From contig CAVWDI010000029.1 in assembly GCA_963753725.1 (NCBI GenBank), positions 186,001 to 250,000 of the forward strand: a DNA stretch of 64,000 bases, written 5' to 3'. A program made the translations under genes and the position numbers. Under the pieces are notes generated by a model that saw nothing but the letters and a program-made list of their open reading frames with translations, was not told the DNA's origin and searched no databases. Each line of letters starts with the position of its first letter. The stretch's first letter is position 1. Below are positions 47,092 to 55,226 of this stretch, piece after piece. Origin of the DNA: CAVWDI01 sp963753725 (GTDB lineage: Bacteria > Chloroflexota > Anaerolineae > Anaerolineales > UBA4823).

Positions 47092-47571
47092 ATGCGCTAT
47101 ATTCCATTCATTTCATTTCTCACCATTATTTACTTACTATTATCAACTAACCTAGAATTGTTAAATATCCTGACTGGTATCATCATTGCTTCCGGAATTA
47201 CAATTCTAATTAGACCTTCGATCCGTGGATATTCGTGGCGCAGAATCCCTTCAGCTGTACTTGCACTTATCCGCTATGCCGGAATACTAATTTATGACAT
47301 TATAAGAGGAGGTTTATTGGTAGCCAGATTGGCTCTGCGCCCGACAATGGAAATTGATCCAGCCATCATAGCCATACCATCCGAATGTGAATCTGAATTG
47401 GCTACCGCGCTCAGCGCGCATTCTATCACCCTTTCACCCGGGGAAATGGTAGTTGAAATTGATGACCAGGGTGTGATGTATACCCATGTCCTGGATGTCC
47501 GCCACGGTCCAGAATACAAGCAGCAGGCACAAAAGTTGAGAAGGGACCTTTTAACGAAAATATTCCCCTAA
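47092..47571 (+). CDS. mrpE: Mrp antiporter subunit E
   Basis: This is a 159-residue MrpE: two N-terminal helices ('FLTIIYLLLSTNLELLNILTGIIIASGITILI'), 'LIRYAGILIYDIIRGGLLVARLALRP' and the cytosolic part 'TALSAHSITLSPGEMVVEIDDQGVMYTHVLD'. The motif 'SITLSPGE' is diagnostic. It begins 2 nt after the corrected mrpD stop. Confidence 0.94.
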   Translation: MRYIPFISFLTIIYLLLSTNLELLNILTGIIIASGITILIRPSIRGYSWRRIPSAVLALIRYAGILIYDIIRGGLLVARLALRPTMEIDPAIIAIPSECESELATALSAHSITLSPGEMVVEIDDQGVMYTHVLDVRHGPEYKQQAQKLRRDLLTKIFP

Positions 47572-47595
47572 TTCCATCCCCACAGAGAAAACATT

Positions 47596-47872
47596 ATGGA
47601 AAATGTCCTGATAGTTGTCCTATATATCTCCCTTTCCATCCATATCTTGCTGATTGGGATAAGTGTGTGGCGTGTTTGGCTTGGAGAAAACATAATCGAC
47701 CGCTTGATGGGTGCAGACTTTAATCAGCACGCTCACACTTGCTATTCTTATTCTTATTGCTCTATTTGAGAAAAACAGTATCTTTATAGATGTGGCTGTA
47801 GGCCTGATAACGCTGGGGTTCGTTTCTACGATCGCGCTGGCGAAATACATCGCCGACGAGCAGATGTTTTAG
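47596..47872 (+). CDS. mrpF: Mrp antiporter subunit F, one frameshift
   Basis: This is a ~91-residue three-helix subunit. The first frame gives 'VVLYISLSIHILLIGISVWRVWLGENIIDRLMGAD'. After removing one T from a TTT run near 47719 the next frame gives 'LISTLTLAILILIALFEKNSIFIDVAVGLITLGFVSTIALAKYIADEQMF'-like helices. The motif 'DRLMGADL' is conserved in MrpF. Too short in either single frame to be called normally, it fills the place between E and G. Confidence 0.88.
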
Positions 47873-47940
47873 CAGGTCTTTACACCCGTACATAACCGGA
47901 GCTTCACCAACATATTAACTATTTTATCAAGAGGTTGGCT

Positions 47941-48267
47941 ATGGAAAACATCCGCATCTTATTAGCAATACTAACGATCGTTATTGGTACACTTTTTTCA
48001 CTAACCGGAGTTATTGGTTACATACGCTTTCCGGATGTTTACACAAGATTGCATGCCACAGCAAAAGTAAGTGTATTTGGCGGGGTATTGCTTCTGGTTG
48101 CAGCTGTTTTATATACACCGCTCAACTTCGGAAAAGGTCTGGTCTTAATATGCTTATTGCTTGTATCAGGACCTGTTATCAGCCACGCAATAGCATCAGC
48201 CGCTTACCGTATTAAAATCCCACCAACTAATTCAAAGCGAAACGACCTCACCAAAAATACCGGGTGA
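47941..48267 (+). CDS. mrpG: Mrp antiporter subunit G
   Basis: This is a 108-residue MrpG with three helices and the typical 'GVIGYIRFPDVYTRLHATAKVSVFG' segment, then 'GLVLICLLLVSGPVISHAIASAAYR'. ATG 47941 lies 7 nt after a GAGG site. It completes the Mrp operon (AB-C-D-E-F-G). Confidence 0.94.
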   Translation: MENIRILLAILTIVIGTLFSLTGVIGYIRFPDVYTRLHATAKVSVFGGVLLLVAAVLYTPLNFGKGLVLICLLLVSGPVISHAIASAAYRIKIPPTNSKRNDLTKNTG

Positions 48268-48369
48268 ATGCTTCAACCCACTAAATGCTTATTCCTTTCC
48301 AGTCAATTCACAAATTTTAGAGAAGGCAAGTAGAAAGCCACCCCGATCAAAGATAAGGAGAAATTAAAA

Positions 48370-48813
48370 ATGGATAAACGCATTTTGGTGACCCTGGATG
48401 GCTCTGAGATGTCCGAGCAGGCGCTGCCGGTGGCAATTGAACAGGCAAAAATATTAGAGTCCGAGCTTTACCTTCTCAGAGTAATAAATCCTCTGGCAAA
48501 ATCGTACCGCACTGGACTGGTAACCGTATCCGCCATCGAAAATGCAGAAGAACAATTACGTGTATTAGCAAACGACTACCTGGAAAATATCGCCAATAAA
48601 GTTCGAGAGAGTGGAATCCCAGTAAAAGTGTTCAGCCTAATCGGGGTCCCGTATAAGGAGATTATCCGGTTTTCAGAGCAGGAACAAGTCGACTTTATCA
48701 TCATGTGCACGCGCGGTGAGAGCGGCATTTCCCGCTGGTTGTTGGGCAGCATCACAGACCATGTAATTCGAGGTTCTCGCATCCCAGTGGTCGTTGTTCC
48801 AGCAACTGATTAA
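48370..48813 (+). CDS. Universal stress protein (UspA family)
   Basis: This is a 147-residue single Usp domain: 'RILVTLDGSEMSEQALPVAIEQAK' at the start and the ATP-binding pattern 'IIMCTRGESGISRWLLGSITDHVIRGSRIPVVVV' at the end (GxxGxxxxxxGS type: G-E-S-G...L-G-S). Members bind ATP and modulate stress responses. It follows the Mrp operon by about 100 nt with its own ribosome site (AAGGAG). Confidence 0.93.
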   Translation: MDKRILVTLDGSEMSEQALPVAIEQAKILESELYLLRVINPLAKSYRTGLVTVSAIENAEEQLRVLANDYLENIANKVRESGIPVKVFSLIGVPYKEIIRFSEQEQVDFIIMCTRGESGISRWLLGSITDHVIRGSRIPVVVVPATD

Positions 48814-49309
48814 TTTTGATAAATACAAGAAATGCCTGAAGCCAATTCTTTTCTTGTTACTTTTACCATGGATTTACAGGCAGAGAACTACGTTGTTTGG
48901 TTTCAAACCTCCAAGCAACTGGCGGTTGAATGGAACACTGTAAATTAAAAAATGGAAATATAAAATCTGCATACAAGGCAATGGAACCAATTTCTAGAAA
49001 ATGAAGATATTTAACTTTTAAAGATGGATGTTGTTATTGGAATGAAAATATTTGAAATCAGCTGTCATCATATACACTTCAGCCATAATTAGCTGACACC
49101 AAAGGGGAAAAAACTCTACCGCGCTTATTGAGTACGTATACTAATCTCCTGATCTACCTCCTGATTATTACAACCGTGATCTCGGTACACGTCAAAAATT
49201 CGGTGGTACAAACACCATCCCTAAGACATGCATATGTTCGATCCAAATGAACACCCAAAACAATGTGAAAAGTTCTTGAATTCATTTTCTGGGCTGCTCG
49301 GTCAATTTT
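48814..49309. other. Gene-free, AT-rich stretch
   Basis: I see no intact gene, RNA or repeat here. Stop codons are dense in all frames and the base composition is more AT-rich than in the Mrp operon. It is the start of an 8-kb region with decayed genes. Confidence 0.5.
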
Positions 49310-50116
49310 ACGCGGGCTGAGAGGCTGACGCAAAGCACGCGCCAGGCGCCGTGGCGAGTGGACGTTGAAGTGCATGGTAGCGGACGATCGTATGTGCTGC
49401 AGCTGGATACAAGGGGTATGGAACACGAATATCATGTGCTGAAGGCAGTAGAATCAATACCAATCCCCACACCACGCGCATATGGTTTGGATATGCAGGG
49501 AGAATGGTTGGGGGTTGCCTGTTTTTTCAGCGATTTTATTGAAGGTGAATCATTGCTGGGACCTATGCTGGCTGGTGAGGCCTGGGCTGAAAACCTGTAT
49601 TTCGATACCGTGTGCATAATGTTTGCAGTAACGGATGAAGATTTGGGAACTGCTGCTCAGGAGTTGGAGCGGATAAATGCCGAAGACGTGCTTGAGAGGG
49701 CGTATGAATCCCTTAACAACAGAGCGCTTCCACTGGCGGAGGCAGTTTATCGGAAATTGAAAGAAGATAAACCAGTTCTACCCCTCGGTACGGTTCAGCA
49801 ACGGGGATTTGTGGTTAGATAATTTTATTGTCAACGAGGGAAAGCTGGCAGGTGTAATAGATTTTCAGGGCGCCGGATTCAGTGATCCGGTCTACGAGTT
49901 CCTGTTGTCATTCTTTGTATCACCGCAATTACAGGGGCGCGGCATTGAAGAGCGCTTCTGCCAGCAATCGGGATCGATCCCGGTGTACTTCACTGGTATC
50001 ATGGGCTGGAATATTTTGAAGTCTGGCCGTGGTTGTTGTCCACCGGGAAAAATTTTGTCCATCACACAGCGCAAAGTGTGGAAGTGAGTTTGAAAAATTG
50101 GCTTGGTGAAACCTGA
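49310..50116 (+). pseudogene. Aminoglycoside phosphotransferase-like protein, decayed
   Basis: Pieces of an APH/choline-kinase-like protein lie in three frames. The N-part ('VHGSGRSYVLQLDTRGMEHEYHVLKAVESIPIPTPRAYGL', 'FSDFIEGESLLG') is followed by a break near 49810 where the catalytic 'HGD' should be. The next piece has 'LWLDNFIVNEGKLAGVIDFQGAGFSDPVYEF' (metal Asp in the IDF motif). After another break comes 'LHWYHGLEYFEVWPWLLSTGKNF', ending at 50116. The start is unclear. At least two frameshifts and a lost catalytic loop suggest real decay, although indel errors also occur nearby. The substrate would be unknown even if intact. Confidence 0.65.
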
Positions 50117-50229
50117 GGAAAATTCTCTCCCATGAAAAAACTGGATTAGCGCTACGACCAAACAACCGCATACTGGGCGAAAAGGATACTTATCCCAATC
50201 ACTGGATCAAAACACCCGGTACAACAGTA

Positions 50230-50868
50230 CGATGGCATGGACTACCGCATTCGGGTGGATACCTGGACAAAACACATCCATCAAGACCAATTCCCCGGCT
50301 ACTGCCGCTATCCAGACCATGAAGGAACGCTGCTGTGCAGTCCTACAAATATTATTCACTGCTTCCAGGATCAGAAGGTTCTGGAAGGGTTACCGCTTAC
50401 CGTCGCCTGGGGAAGAATGACGAGAAGCAAAGGGAATATCTACACCCAATCAAACCAGGTAATTGAAGAGACCTTAGAAATTGTCCCGGATTAATAAACA
50501 AGACGAATAGCATACAGGACACGTGGAATCTGTTGGTTGGTAGACTGAAATGGAGCAATGTCGTCACCTTGAAATGCCTTCATTTCTTAGCCAGGTCATT
50601 GGGTTATTCAACCGATCCCCATGTACCTATTGACAACAAAGTGATTATCAAAAGGGTGTGGCCAACATATGAAAAAATGATTATCAACAACTTTGATAAA
50701 ACTACTGAAAAATTCCCTGATGAGTGATGGGATAATTTGACATCATGGAGCACTTATAACCGTTATATGACTGCTATAAATTGCTGGGCTTCCAATAAAG
50801 GATGGACGACAATTCAATTAGAAAATTCGATATTTCAGGAATATTACCCGAAAGATAAAACAAGGTAG
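50230..50868 (+). pseudogene. Decayed gene, possibly 8-oxoguanine DNA glycosylase OGG-fold-like
   Basis: Two frames, joined by a shift near 50480, encode one protein: 'PLTVAWGRMTRSKGNIYTQSNQVIEETL' then 'DTWNLLVGRLKWSNVVTLKCLHFLARSLGYSTDPHVPIDNKVI'-like sequence. After an in-frame TGA at 50725 the reading continues 'WDNLTSWSTYNRYMTAINCWASNKGWTTIQLE' to a TAG. The TGA most likely replaces a Trp codon (TGG). 'SNV.T.KCLHFLARSLGY' with 'PIDNKVI' reminds me of small OGG-fold hypothetical proteins, but this is a weak recollection. No start can be fixed. Confidence 0.45.
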
Positions 50869-51349
50869 TTGTATAGTAACTGAACCTCCGAGAAAAATTT
50901 CGATGTAAGATATTGGGTAATTCTGCGGAAGAATAAATATTCTTAGAATGAGCCGCCGTTCTTGCTTCACATCAGGTGCATTTCTGGTGAAGTTCCAGGG
51001 CTTTCCGGTTCAGTTATCGCCTGGGAAGCGGATGGAAAACTGAACTCGAAGCTGCAAATACCCCCAATATGGACGCCCTCACTTGAAAAACCTCTCTAGG
51101 TCTCAGCAAGGTGTTCGCACCCGGCTTCACCCCGGCAGCGAACCCGAACATTTGTCATGTTTCGGTTACGATCCGCTGCGCTATATCATCGTCAGGGGTG
51201 TGCTGGAGGCGATAGGCATCAGGTTTTAACTGCAGCCCTAATACGTGACCATCCACTGCAATTTCTGCACAATCGACGCAGATGGTAATATCATCGACCG
51301 CTGAATCGGACACATCCAGGGTTGGCAGGCAGCCGTAACTCGCGCAGCG
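50869..51349. other. Gene-free stretch upstream of the P-type ATPase remnant
   Basis: There is no intact frame. A short coding-like peptide with 'CNFCTIDADGNIID' is visible near 51260 and is cut by a TGA before the ATPase-like tail. It could belong to the same or a neighbouring dead gene. Nothing else is recognised. Confidence 0.4.
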
Positions 51350-51673
51350 ATGATTGAAGACGGGATCTACGACGCTCTCGCCCTGGCACAGGCCAACCTG
51401 AGCATCACTGTTTTAGGGTGTACCGCTATCGCAGGTAAAGCCTCGCTTGTAATACTGATGCAGCCTGACTTATTCCTGGTGCCCTTGTTTTTCGAAGCCT
51501 CCCGCCAAACGTGCCGTATTATTCACCAGAACCTGGGCTGGGCTTTTATGTATAATGTAATTACAATACCCTTGGCCAGCCTGGGCCTGATAAGCCCGAT
51601 GCTGGCTGCCATTACCATGGCTTGCAGCAGACTGCTTGTGGTAGTCAATTCATTGAGATTGAAGAATATATAA
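51350..51673 (+). pseudogene. C-terminal remnant of a heavy-metal P-type ATPase
   Basis: The ~107 residues align with the end of CopA/ZntA-type pumps. 'MIEDGIYDALALAQANLSI' corresponds to the invariant 'VGDGINDAPALAQA' hinge but with G, N and P lost. 'MQPDLFLVPLFFEASRQTCRIIHQNLGWAFMYNVITIPLASLGLISPMLAAITMACSRLLVVVNSLRL'-type sequence follows, with the last two membrane helices. Phosphorylation (DKTGT), ATP-binding and metal-site domains are absent upstream. With the hinge motif broken and most of the gene missing, it cannot be functional. Confidence 0.82.
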
Positions 51674-51700
51674 ACTAACGATCATTCATGGTGAAATAGT

Positions 51701-52615
51701 ATGGCTGAATTTTTCCGTAATTGGCAAGTCGAACCTCTGTATGTAAAAATACTTGTCGGGGTGGCGGGAATCATCATCATCCTTGGGCTGGTTCAACTGC
51801 TCCAGAAAAGTCTGACCAGATCCATAGAAAACCCGGACCTGCGCTACAGGCTACGTAAGACAATCATCTTTTCAGGATATCTGATTGCAGTTTTGTTTCT
51901 CGCCGGTGTATTCAGTAACCAGTTACACAGCATTGTCGTTTATTTAGGGATTGTCACCGCAGGGATTGCTTTTGCATTGCAAGAGGTCATTCTCAGTATC
52001 GCTGGCTGGTTGGCGATTTCCTTTGGCGGCTTTTACAAAGTTGGTGATCGTGTCAAACTTAGCGGAACCGTTGGTGACGTGATCGATATTGGGATCTTTT
52101 CTACTACCCTGATGGAGATTGGCGAGTGGATCAAGGGAGACAAGTACAGCGGTCGGGTCGTGCGCATCGCCAATAGTTTTGTGTTCAAGGAGCCAGTTTA
52201 CAATTTTTCTGCTGATTTTCCGTATTTGTGGGATGAGATTGTGTTACCCGTCAAATATGGCAGCAATATTCAAATGACACGTTCGATTCTTCAGCAAACT
52301 GCCGAAGATGTGGTTGGAAAATATATTCAGCCCGCGCAAGACCGGTGGAAAGAGATGTATAAAAAATATCGCTTCGAGCACGAAAGCATCGATCCGGCTG
52401 TCAATATGACTGCTAACGACAACTGGCTGGAGTTCACCCTGCGTTATATCGTTGATTATAAGAAACGCAGAACGACCAAAGATCAACTTTTTGAGGGTAT
52501 CATAAACAAAATAACAGCGACAGATGGTAAAGTTGCTGTCGCCTCAACCACATTACAGCTTGTTGATCTGCCTGTTGTAAAACTTGATATTCCCAACAAG
52601 AGTGTGCAGCCATGA
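51701..52615 (+). CDS. MscS-family mechanosensitive channel
   Basis: This 304-residue membrane protein has helices at about 15-34, 52-70 and 75-110. 'GIVTAGIAFALQEVILSIAGWLAISFGGFYKVGDRVKL' is the pore helix/beta-domain junction typical of MscS. 'GTVGDVIDIGIFSTTLMEIGEW' and 'GRVVRIANSFVFKEPVYNFS' follow. The C-terminal domain is cytoplasmic. It would release solutes on osmotic downshock. The stop overlaps the CorA start by 4 nt (ATGA), so the two ion-channel genes are coupled. Confidence 0.93.
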   Translation: MAEFFRNWQVEPLYVKILVGVAGIIIILGLVQLLQKSLTRSIENPDLRYRLRKTIIFSGYLIAVLFLAGVFSNQLHSIVVYLGIVTAGIAFALQEVILSIAGWLAISFGGFYKVGDRVKLSGTVGDVIDIGIFSTTLMEIGEWIKGDKYSGRVVRIANSFVFKEPVYNFSADFPYLWDEIVLPVKYGSNIQMTRSILQQTAEDVVGKYIQPAQDRWKEMYKKYRFEHESIDPAVNMTANDNWLEFTLRYIVDYKKRRTTKDQLFEGIINKITATDGKVAVASTTLQLVDLPVVKLDIPNKSVQP

Positions 52616-53676
52616 AACGATTTTTTCAAAAACCAGGATCGGTTGGGCATGCCCCGGGTACACTGGTAGCTGCCGAAAAGGTAGACCAGCAGCCGTTGAA
52701 GTTGACTCTTTTCGAATACGGTTCGGAGATGCCCATGGAGGAGCGCCAGGTCCAAATGGTGTCCGAATGTTTCCCATTCGATCCGCAAATCCCTGTAACA
52801 TGGCTCAATGTGAACGGCAGCCACCAAGTGGAGATCCTCGAAGAAATTGGCAGCCGCCTTGATATCCACCTGCTGGTATTGGAGGATATCCTCGATACCA
52901 GCCAGCGGCCTAAAATGGAGGATTTCGACCATTATCTTTTCATCGAAGTGAATATGCTCTCCTGGGATGAGCCCCAATCACTAGTCGAATCTCAGCAGGT
53001 CAGCCTGATCCTGGGAGGTAAATATGTGGTCACTTTTCAGGAATACGAAAAAGATGTCTTCGATCCGGTCAGAAAACGCATTCGTGAAGGCAAGAGCCGC
53101 CTGACCAGGCAGGGGGCAGATTATCTGGCCTACTCTTTGATTGATGCCATCGTTGATCATTATTTTATCGTTCTGGAAAATCTGGGTGAACAGATCGAAT
53201 TTCTGGAAGAAGAACTCGTCACTGACCCGGACCCTGGAACCCTGCAATCTATTCATGAACTCAAGCGTGAGTTGATCTTCCTGCGTAAATCCGTCTGGCC
53301 GCTCCGGGAGGTGATCGGCGCGCTGGAGAGAGGCAAATCACCTTTATTTCAGGAATTGTCCCTGATCTACCTGAGAGATGTCTACGATCACACCATCCAG
53401 ATCATCGATACCGTCGAAACCTTCCGGGATATGGTTTCTGGAATGCTGGATATTTACCTCTCCAGCATCAGCAACCGCATGAATGAAGTCATGAAAGTGC
53501 TGACGATTATTGCAACCGTTTTTATTCCACTTTCGTTTATCGTTGGCGTGTACGGTATGAATTTCAGTTACATGCCCGAACTGCAGTGGAAGTGGGGTTA
53601 TTTCATAGTCTGGGGTGTGATTATCATTGTGGTAGTTGGTATGCTGGCCTATTTCCGCCGTAAGAAGTGGTTTTAG
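52612..53676 (+). CDS. corA: CorA-type magnesium/divalent-metal transporter
   Basis: This is a 354-residue CorA. A large cytoplasmic N-domain is followed by the long helix 'YDHTIQIIDTVETFRDMVSGMLDIYLSSISNRMNEVMKVLTIIATVFIPLSFIVGVYGMNF'-type region. The selectivity motif is 'YGMNFSYMPEL', and the second helix is 'YFIVWGVIIIVVVGMLAYFRRKKWF'. It forms a homopentameric Mg2+/Co2+ channel. The stop of mscS overlaps its ATG. It is one of the intact genes inside a decayed neighbourhood. Confidence 0.95.
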   Translation: MKRFFQKPGSVGHAPGTLVAAEKVDQQPLKLTLFEYGSEMPMEERQVQMVSECFPFDPQIPVTWLNVNGSHQVEILEEIGSRLDIHLLVLEDILDTSQRPKMEDFDHYLFIEVNMLSWDEPQSLVESQQVSLILGGKYVVTFQEYEKDVFDPVRKRIREGKSRLTRQGADYLAYSLIDAIVDHYFIVLENLGEQIEFLEEELVTDPDPGTLQSIHELKRELIFLRKSVWPLREVIGALERGKSPLFQELSLIYLRDVYDHTIQIIDTVETFRDMVSGMLDIYLSSISNRMNEVMKVLTIIATVFIPLSFIVGVYGMNFSYMPELQWKWGYFIVWGVIIIVVVGMLAYFRRKKWF

Positions 53677-54086
53677 AAAGTTACTATCACCAACAAACGG
53701 CGCGTACGCATTGGGGAATAGAATATACCCGACGCACCCGCAGGTTATCTACTACCAGGCACACAGTAATAACTGCTTATCACCAGGTAAACTACCTTGA
53801 CGAAATGATTGAATTGGAATTGAATCAGGATTAAAATATGCAAGCTGTTAAGGTTGGCAGTATTCATCGCCCCAATGATTAGAGCGAAAACCTTAACCTA
53901 TCTGCTCTGGCAGCTAAAGAACTTAGATGGTGGTTTTGAGATCCTGATCGGGATCCTCTCCGGCCGAAAATAGGACGCCGGCGGCTATCGTGAAGCTTCC
54001 AATAATGCTATAACAGATCAAAATCTCTGTTATCTCACAGTGCAGCTTATCGAATTTGTGGAGGCGAAAAAAATTTGGGTGCAAAT
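53677..54086. other. Gene-free stretch with a short coding-like remnant
   Basis: There is no intact gene. A 43-residue frame fragment ('FIAPMIRAKTLTYLLWQLKN', ending TAG near 53970) has a protein-like composition but no start and no recognisable family. The rest has frequent stops. Confidence 0.4.
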
Positions 54087-54517
54087 ATGAAAAGAATAAT
54101 CACCATCATCATTGTTGGACTGCTGGCAGTATTTCTCTGCTCATCCAACTGGTCCCGTTCGGCCGCCAGCATACCAACCCGCCTGTGGTGCAGGAACCAA
54201 AGTACGACTCACCCCAAACCAAGGAACTCGCCCGACGCGCTTATTTCGATTGCCACAGCAACGAGACCATCTGGCCATGGTTAAGCAACATAGCGCCGGT
54301 TTCCTGGCTGGTACAGCATGATGTCGACGAAGGGCGGCGGTACCTCAACTTCTCAGACTGGGGCAAGGTGAGGGAGCCTGATGAAATCTATGAGGTTATC
54401 AGGGGAAACCGGATGCCTCCCTCAAATTTCCAGATTATGCATCCTGAGGCCAGACTTACCCAGGCAGAGAAGGATTTTTTAGTCAGTGGTATAACAGCCA
54501 CTGTTAGAGGTCAATAA
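54087..54517 (+). pseudogene. Haem-binding domain protein, frameshifted and lacking one haem Cys
   Basis: From ATG 54087 a signal-anchor 'MKRIITIIIVGLLAVF' runs into a shift near 54133. The other frame continues 'LLIQLVPFGRQHTNPPVV', then the family motif 'FDCHSNETIWPWLSNIAPVSWLVQHDVDEGRRYLNFSDW' and 'RGNRMPPSNFQIMHPEARL'. The family normally has CxxCHSNET. Here the first Cys is Tyr ('YFDCH'), so covalent c-type haem attachment would be impaired. The frameshift together with a lost ligand suggests decay, though the rest is well preserved. The expected location is outside the membrane. Confidence 0.75.
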
Positions 54518-54552
54518 AATCGATTTTTTATAAAAAATAAGGAGATATCAAT

Positions 54553-54783
54553 ATGAATCCGTTATTCCGCTTTTTGGCAAGTACTACCGGGCGAATTGTT
54601 CGTATCGTAGCCGGGCTGCTGTTAATTGCTGTTGGAATTTTTTGGGTTCACGGTACGGGCGGCTGGATTCTGGCTGTTGTTGGCTTGGTACCGCTGTTGG
54701 CTGGCGCTTTCGATAAGTGCGTCTTTGCGCCTTTGTTCGGTCTCCCATTCGACGGACCGCAATTGCGCAAAAAGGTTACTTAA
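54553..54783 (+). CDS. DUF2892-like small membrane protein
   Basis: This 76-residue protein has two helices, 'IVRIVAGLLLIAVGIFWV' and 'GGWILAVVGLVPLLAGAFDKC', followed by 'APLFGLPFDGPQLRK'. 'R..AG..L...G', 'G..LVPL..G....C...PL.G' is the DUF2892 (YgaP-type transmembrane) pattern. The function is unknown. It is often found with rhodanese or sulfide proteins, none of which is adjacent. An AAGGAG site precedes its ATG. Confidence 0.85.
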   Translation: MNPLFRFLASTTGRIVRIVAGLLLIAVGIFWVHGTGGWILAVVGLVPLLAGAFDKCVFAPLFGLPFDGPQLRKKVT

Positions 54784-55226
54784 TCGAGAAGGAATTCCAT
54801 CTTATTTTCCTAACCTGCAATCTCTGATAAGAAAGTTATGCCGGCATCCAAAAATGGCCGCCCTGCCTGAAAAAAAAGCTTCTAACCCAGCACATCTAAC
54901 AGCACTTTTCCGCGATCAACAAATATTGGGCACGCTGCTATCATCGCTATGTTCGAAGCCTAGTAGTACCTAGCGCTCTGGCTGCTGGGATACTTGGAGC
55001 GCTGACCATCACTCCTATAGCACTCACCTCTAGCCTGGATGGGATTGCCGCGGGTGCTGTTCCGGTTTGGATTTATCAGAGGTCGTTTTAGCTGTTAGAA
55101 ACCCTACAGGAACAGCACGCAGACTATCCTGGTTGCCAGTCTGGCTGCATAGGTGTCTTTTAATCTGGCAAGTTTGATTGGCGGAAAATATTAATAAATT
55201 TCTCGCAGCTCAATGAATAAACCCAC
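54784..55226. other. Gene-free stretch with a membrane-protein-like remnant
   Basis: There is no complete frame. Around 54945-55090 one frame reads 'RSLVVPSALAAGILGALTITPIALTSSLDGIAAGAVPVWIYQ', hydrophobic and coding-like but without start or recognised family. It is probably another decayed gene. Confidence 0.45.

Noticed and set aside
50725..50727. TGA inside the decayed gene considered as another selenocysteine codon.
   Set aside because: The context is 'PDE-stop-WDN' with no redox motif, and the gene also carries a frameshift. A Trp codon turned stop is simpler.
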